Origin: Bacteroidota bacterium
GTDB lineage: Bacteria > Bacteroidota > Bacteroidia > Flavobacteriales > Weeksellaceae
DNA length: 9,262 bases
Assembly (NCBI GenBank): GCA_023399595.1
Contig: JAEWOR010000017.1
Span: 1-9,262 of the forward strand
Direction: 5' to 3'
Shown: piece after piece, positions 6,658-9,262 of the stretch
Position numbering within the stretch: the stretch's first letter is position 1
Layout: each line of letters starts with the position of its first letter
Program-made: the position numbers and the translations under genes
Notes under the pieces: generated by a model
Told to the model about the DNA's origin: nothing
Database searches by the model: none
What the model saw: the letters and a program-made list of their open reading frames with translations, nothing else

Positions 6658-6770
6658 GTTGTGTCGTATCTCAAAGATACTGAAAAATGAAAGCAATTCA
6701 CAACATGGAGCCATACAACACCAAGGCATGACAGGTTGTGTCGTATCTCAAAGAAACTCAAAAAATGAAA
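6658..6770 (-). CRISPR. Minimal type II-C CRISPR array: one repeat, one spacer, one degenerate repeat
   Basis: An intact 47-nt repeat lies at 6658-6704, beginning GTTGTG and ending CACAAC. It is followed by a 30-nt spacer at 6705-6734, and then by a second repeat start at 6735 whose first 20 nt are identical to the first repeat. The 47+30 periodicity is characteristic of Bacteroidota type II-C arrays. The second copy matches 33 of 35 positions up to 6770 (with one extra A) and is then interrupted by a 67-nt insert before the last 12 nt reappear at 6838-6849. It is therefore also part of the tracrRNA-like element. I infer leftward (minus) crRNA transcription because in that sense the repeat starts GTTGTGAATTGC and a TATCTTTG promoter box lies inside it. 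The spacer source cannot be judged here. Confidence 0.8.
6672..6703 (-). promoter_or_regulatory. Promoter embedded in the CRISPR repeat
   Basis: On the minus strand, TTG (6703-6701), 21 nt of spacing and TATCTTTG (6679-6672) fit the Bacteroidota promoter consensus TTG - about 20 - TAnnTTTG. Initiation would fall at about 6665, near the downstream end of the repeat. Repeat-internal promoters that start each crRNA separately are known in type II-C systems of Neisseria. The same box is altered in both tracrRNA-like copies (TTTCTTTG at 6756-6749; TTGCTTTA in copy A). Confidence 0.55.
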
Positions 6771-6955
6771 TCCTTGAAGGGAATGCTGCGAATGGGATTC
6801 AGCGAAATACAATGGAAAAAGTATAAGCTGCGCTAATGCAATTCACAATATTTTTTTGAATAGCACTTTTATATATTTTCATTCAAACAATGTTGTTAAA
6901 ATAGCATTGTTTTAAAGTATTGAACCCTCCTTGGTGGGAGGGTTTTTCTTTTTTA
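6735..6955 (+). ncRNA. Candidate tracrRNA with split anti-repeat (copy C)
   Basis: The tracrRNA pairs with the crRNA repeat and anchors it in Cas9. Here 6838-6849 (GCAATTCACAAT) pairs with the crRNA start GTTGTGAATTGC over 11 Watson-Crick pairs plus one G-U. Positions 6735-6770 pair with nearly all of the rest of the repeat. Between them lie 67 unpaired nt (6771-6837). Downstream are three perfect hairpins: TTTGAAT/ATTCAAA (6855-6861, 6881-6887), AAACAATG/CATTGTTT (6885-6892, 6905-6912; this shares 3 nt with the first), and the terminator at 6923-6944. This order (anti-repeat, stem-loops, terminator) is that of a tracrRNA. No plus-strand TAnnTTTG box is visible before it, so the 5' end is unknown. 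It may start within the insert, giving only the 12-nt lower anti-repeat. A run of seven T directly after the anti-repeat (6851-6857) is unusual. Confidence 0.6.
6923..6955 (+). terminator. Strong rho-independent terminator of the tracrRNA
   Basis: AACCCTCC (6923-6930), loop TTGGTG and GGAGGGTT (6937-6944) form a perfect 8-bp GC-rich stem followed by TTTTTCTTTTTT on the plus strand. It would end rightward transcription from the tracrRNA region. Confidence 0.88.
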
Positions 6956-6961
6956 GGCAAA

Positions 6962-6991
6962 AAAAGTTTAGATTTTAAAATCTAAACTTTT
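6962..6991. terminator. Perfect 30-nt palindrome, likely M28 gene terminator
   Basis: AAAAGTTTAGATTTT (6962-6976) is followed directly by its exact reverse complement (6977-6991). It lies 11 nt beyond the stop codon of the minus-strand peptidase gene. A T run after the stem on that strand fits a terminator, and its symmetry lets it work in both directions between the converging transcripts. Confidence 0.7.
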
Positions 6992-7002
6992 ATGATAATA
7001 TT

Positions 7003-8550
7003 TTAGTTTGTTCCTGTTCTTTTAGGCTCTTGTGGTTGAGGCCATTTTTGTCCTTCTGGTAAAATTCTCTTCTGTCTGCTAACCAAGTTAGGCTCTTCAG
7101 AAGCCATATAAGTCATAATTGCAGTTGTAATTATAGAGTTTTTAATTTCATCAAACATTATTTTATCGTAAGTATCTTTATTGGTATGCCAGGTATATCC
7201 TGAATATCCCCAATTTGTTGCGCCCATATAAAAAGATGGAATTCCTGCGGAAGTAAAAGAAGAGTGATCTGAACCTCCACCACTTGGCATTCCTGGGAAA
7301 TCTGTTTTCATTTCATCTTTAGTTTTTTTCGGTAATGCGCTAAACCATTTTCCTAGAAAATCATAAGATTCTATAAAACCTTGTCCGTTAATGAAATTGG
7401 TTCTTCCCGTGCCAGTATCATTATTGAAAACCACTTGAGTTTGAGAAACAATTTGAGGATTATCTTTTACAAAAGCTCGGGAACCGTTTAAGCCTTGCTC
7501 TTCGCTTCCCCAAAGTCCGATAAGAATAGTTCTTTTATTGTCAGGATAGTATTTTTTAAGGATTCTTGCTACTTCCATCATGATGACAACTCCCGTTCCG
7601 TTGTCGGTAGCTCCTTGTGCGCCATCCCAAGAATCTAGGTGCGCAGAAAGAATTACATATTCATTTGGTTTTTCCTTTCCTGGAATGGTTGCAATGGTGT
7701 TGAAAGATTTTGCCGTTCCTAAATTTTTAGATTGAGCGTTCACTTTTATCTTTGGTGACTTTCCGTTTAAAGCAAGTCTGTACAGCATTCCATAGTCTTC
7801 TAATGAAATATCAATCATTGGAATGTTCTTGGTTTTTGCACCAAAAATTCTGTTGGCTCCCATAATTCCCGTCCAGTTCGATATAGCAATTCCAGCGGCA
7901 CCCGCTTTTTCTAAGGCCACAGGTAGGGTAGAAGTGGTATAACCTGTATTAGCAATTAGTTTATTAAAATCTTGCGTGTCTTGAGCTCGTTGCTTTTTTA
8001 GAAGTTCATAATTTTCGGGAAGGGCATATTCTTTAATTTGATAATCTGGCCTGCCAGAACGTTGGTATTGAGCCATTAAAACAAATTTTCCTTTTATTGT
8101 TTTCATCCAGTTTGCAAATTCCTCTTTGTTTTGAATGTTCGGAAGAATAACAACTTCCGCTTCAATAGTTTTTTTTGTGGCAGGTGACCAAGCTAACTGT
8201 TGAGATTCTAAGCTTTTAACTCTAGGGAACGTCATTTCTACCTGTGTAATTCCTCTTTGCCAAGAAGCCCATTCTCCGAATTGTTGTTTTTGAGCATCAA
8301 TTCCCCAAGATTTGAATTTTTCTATCGTCCAGTCATTCGATTGCTCCATTGCGGGTGAACCTACCAAACGTGGACCAATAACGTCTAAAAGTTCAAAAGC
8401 TAAATTTTCTGCTTGTGAATTGGTATTTACTTCATTTACGATGTTTTGTACAACAGGATCTAATTTTTCAGTAATAGATTTTTGCTGTGCAAAAACGAGT
8501 TGAGAGGACACCATTAAGGCTGTAAAAGTCATTTTCATGCTTATCTTCAT
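7003..8550 (-). CDS. Secreted M28-family metallopeptidase
   Basis: A 515-residue zinc-dependent peptidase of family M28 (aminopeptidase or carboxypeptidase-like). A signal peptide is clear: a positively charged start, a hydrophobic stretch, and a probable cut after VFA (A21), so the enzyme should be exported to the periplasm or outside. The dizinc ligand pattern is complete: H304 and D306 in SAHLDSWD, D316 in ATDNGTG, E350/E351 in GSEEQGL (general base plus ligand), D378 in NNDTGTG, and H455 in TWHTNKDT. Residues 130-280 fit a PA-like insert, which some M28 enzymes carry between the N-terminus and the catalytic domain. The ATG at 8550 is preferred because it leads the signal peptide, though in-frame ATGs at 8538 and 8532 would also work. 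It ends facing the tracrRNA terminator and is functionally unrelated to CRISPR. It probably degrades peptides for nutrition. Confidence 0.93.
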   Translation of the reverse strand: MKISMKMTFTALMVSSQLVFAQQKSITEKLDPVVQNIVNEVNTNSQAENLAFELLDVIGPRLVGSPAMEQSNDWTIEKFKSWGIDAQKQQFGEWASWQRGITQVEMTFPRVKSLESQQLAWSPATKKTIEAEVVILPNIQNKEEFANWMKTIKGKFVLMAQYQRSGRPDYQIKEYALPENYELLKKQRAQDTQDFNKLIANTGYTTSTLPVALEKAGAAGIAISNWTGIMGANRIFGAKTKNIPMIDISLEDYGMLYRLALNGKSPKIKVNAQSKNLGTAKSFNTIATIPGKEKPNEYVILSAHLDSWDGAQGATDNGTGVVIMMEVARILKKYYPDNKRTILIGLWGSEEQGLNGSRAFVKDNPQIVSQTQVVFNNDTGTGRTNFINGQGFIESYDFLGKWFSALPKKTKDEMKTDFPGMPSGGGSDHSSFTSAGIPSFYMGATNWGYSGYTWHTNKDTYDKIMFDEIKNSIITTAIMTYMASEEPNLVSRQKRILPEGQKWPQPQEPKRTGTN

Positions 8551-8644
8551 ACTTTTTTCTTTTAAACATTTTAAAGCTTACAAGTTACTGATTAAAAATG
8601 AGCTTACAAATCCGTTACAAAGGTTTTAATGTTTAATAATTAAG

Positions 8645-8652
8645 TAATTTTG
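8645..8652 (+). promoter_or_regulatory. Probable -7 box (TAATTTTG) for the GNAT gene
   Basis: TAATTTTG matches the Bacteroidota -7 consensus TAnnTTTG exactly and lies 28 nt before the GTG start codon. A clear TTG about 20 nt upstream is missing. The opposite strand of this gap has only an imperfect box for the peptidase gene (AACCTTTG at 8625-8618). Confidence 0.5.
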
Positions 8653-8680
8653 GGTATAGATTAACTTATGAAAATTTGCA

Positions 8681-9136
8681 GTGCCACTAGATTTTGAAAT
8701 TTTAAAAAAAGGAGAAGCTTATCCTTACCATTTACTTTTACTTGCAGACGAAACTGTAGATGCTATTCATCGGTATTTATTGGATTCGATTGTTTATTTG
8801 GTGAAAAATAAAAATCAAGAAATAGGAGTTTTTTGCTTGTATCAACTAGATGAAAATACCATCGAATTAAAAAATATTGCCGTTGCTGAAGCTTTTCAGA
8901 GTAAAGGTTTGGGCTCTTTGATTATTGATTATATTAAAGGAGCTTGTGGAGAAAATTATAAAATTTTAGTGGTGGGAACAGCGGATTCTGGTCATCGTCA
9001 AATCCAATTTTATAAGAATAATGGCTTTGTTGAGTTTGATATAAAAAAAAATTTTTTCATCGATAATTATGAAGAACCTATTTTTGAGAATGGTGTACAA
9101 CTTAAGGATATGTTAATGCTGAAATATGAATTATAA
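8681..9136 (+). CDS. GNAT-family N-acetyltransferase
   Basis: A 151-residue protein of the GNAT fold, which moves an acetyl group from acetyl-CoA to an amine. The motif A signature is visible at IAVAEAFQSKGLGSLIIDYI: the QSKGLG loop (Q/R-x-x-G-x-G/A) binds the CoA pyrophosphate. A beta strand (IELKNIAV) precedes it, and FYKNNGFVEFD matches the usual C-terminal 'fYek.GF' block. The substrate cannot be told from sequence. The start is GTG at 8681, because a stop codon lies in frame at 8669 and no ATG falls between. It is divergent from the peptidase gene, with a TAATTTTG box upstream. An IS982-type end begins 4 nt after its stop codon, but the reading frame seems complete. Confidence 0.88.
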   Translation: MPLDFEILKKGEAYPYHLLLLADETVDAIHRYLLDSIVYLVKNKNQEIGVFCLYQLDENTIELKNIAVAEAFQSKGLGSLIIDYIKGACGENYKILVVGTADSGHRQIQFYKNNGFVEFDIKKNFFIDNYEEPIFENGVQLKDMLMLKYEL

Positions 9137-9140
9137 ATTA

Positions 9141-9262
9141 ACCCGTAGTGCATTTAGGCAATACTAATTTTTAAATTGTTAATATTTCTGTTGTTTTGTT
9201 TATTAATGAGTTGTATCACAGTTAGAGCGGTTATTTTAGCTAATATTCTTGTTTTAAATCCT
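9141..9262 (-). mobile_element. IS982-family insertion sequence, one end (runs off right edge)
   Basis: The element end is inferred to start at ACCCGTAGTGCA (9141), 13 nt before the stop codon of a minus-strand transposase fragment. An ACC-type terminus close to the transposase stop is what I expect for IS982 elements, but the partner inverted repeat is outside the window, so the exact boundary is not proven. Confidence 0.55.
9154..9262 (-). CDS. IS982-family transposase, C-terminal fragment (partial)
   Basis: The minus strand encodes 35 residues ending at a TAA (9156-9154). The segment GFKTRILAKITALTVIQ, followed by a NKQNNRNINNLK-type tail, matches the conserved C-terminal end of IS982 transposases, where a 'gFktrilAKItaltviQ' helix closes the DDE domain. 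The catalytic part is beyond the right edge, so it cannot be judged whether the gene is intact. With the transposase start at the left edge, it shows that insertion sequences bracket this 9-kb segment. Confidence 0.72.
   Translation of the reverse strand, partial: GFKTRILAKITALTVIQLINKQNNRNINNLKISIA

Noticed and set aside
6603..6812. Minus-strand open frame of 69 codons over the CRISPR repeat and spacer
   Set aside because: It reads through repeat, spacer and tracrRNA-like DNA, so it is a by-product of non-coding structure.
6735..6849. tracrRNA on the minus strand with crRNAs on the plus strand
   Set aside because: Possible because the repeat ends are inverted copies (GTTGTG/CACAAC). But the GTTGTGAATTGC start, the TATCTTTG box and the three hairpins plus terminator to the right all favour minus crRNA and plus tracrRNA. 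I keep it as a second choice, chiefly for copy A.
8668..8697. Short upstream frame (ATG to TGA, 9 codons) overlapping the GNAT start
   Set aside because: It is too short, has no conserved feature, and may arise by chance in AT-rich DNA.

Overview
The window looks like part of a Bacteroidota genome, most likely a flavobacterium. The evidence is the low GC, promoter-like TAnnTTTG boxes, a Bacteroidota-type Cas9 of 1451 residues, a 47-nt CRISPR repeat of the kind these bacteria carry, and IS982- and IS1595-type transposase ends. No species can be named from sequence alone.

Layout. 1-66: the 5' end of a minus-strand transposase (IS1595-like) running off the left edge. 174-6386: a type II-C cas operon on the plus strand in the order cas9, PIN-domain gene, cas1, cas2. 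No csn2 or cas4 is present. The PIN gene is wedged between cas9 and cas1: it overlaps the cas9 tail by 32 nt and ends 2 nt before the cas1 start codon. A palindromic, GC-rich, repeat-like insert separates cas1 from cas2 (5823-6047). 6387-6991 holds no protein gene but is the most structured part of the window. It contains a tracrRNA-like copy (copy A, 6447-6561), a hairpin, one intact 47-nt CRISPR repeat (6658-6704), one 30-nt spacer (6705-6734), a second tracrRNA-like copy (copy C, 6735-6849) with three following hairpins, and terminators. 7003-8550: a secreted M28 metallopeptidase on the minus strand. 8681-9136: a GNAT acetyltransferase on the plus strand. 9141-9262: the end of an IS982-family element running off the right edge.

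How it works together. Cas9 would be the interference nuclease and Cas1-Cas2 the adaptation integrase. Read on the minus strand, the repeat starts GTTGTGAATTGC, as expected for the 5' end of a Bacteroidota type II-C repeat, and carries an internal TATCTTTG promoter box, so crRNA transcription probably runs leftward. The tracrRNA would run rightward from copy C through the hairpins to a strong terminator at 6923-6955.

The main oddity is that both tracrRNA-like copies look like a complete anti-repeat interrupted at the same point by a 67-nt insert of conserved length. The two copies are about 83% identical over 115 nt. Copy C keeps an intact lower-stem anti-repeat and a tail; copy A has a damaged one. 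The array itself is minimal: one spacer, with the repeat upstream of it (in crRNA direction) degenerate in its promoter box. The system may therefore be shrunken or in transition. Base composition also changes sharply along the operon, which suggests a mosaic origin.
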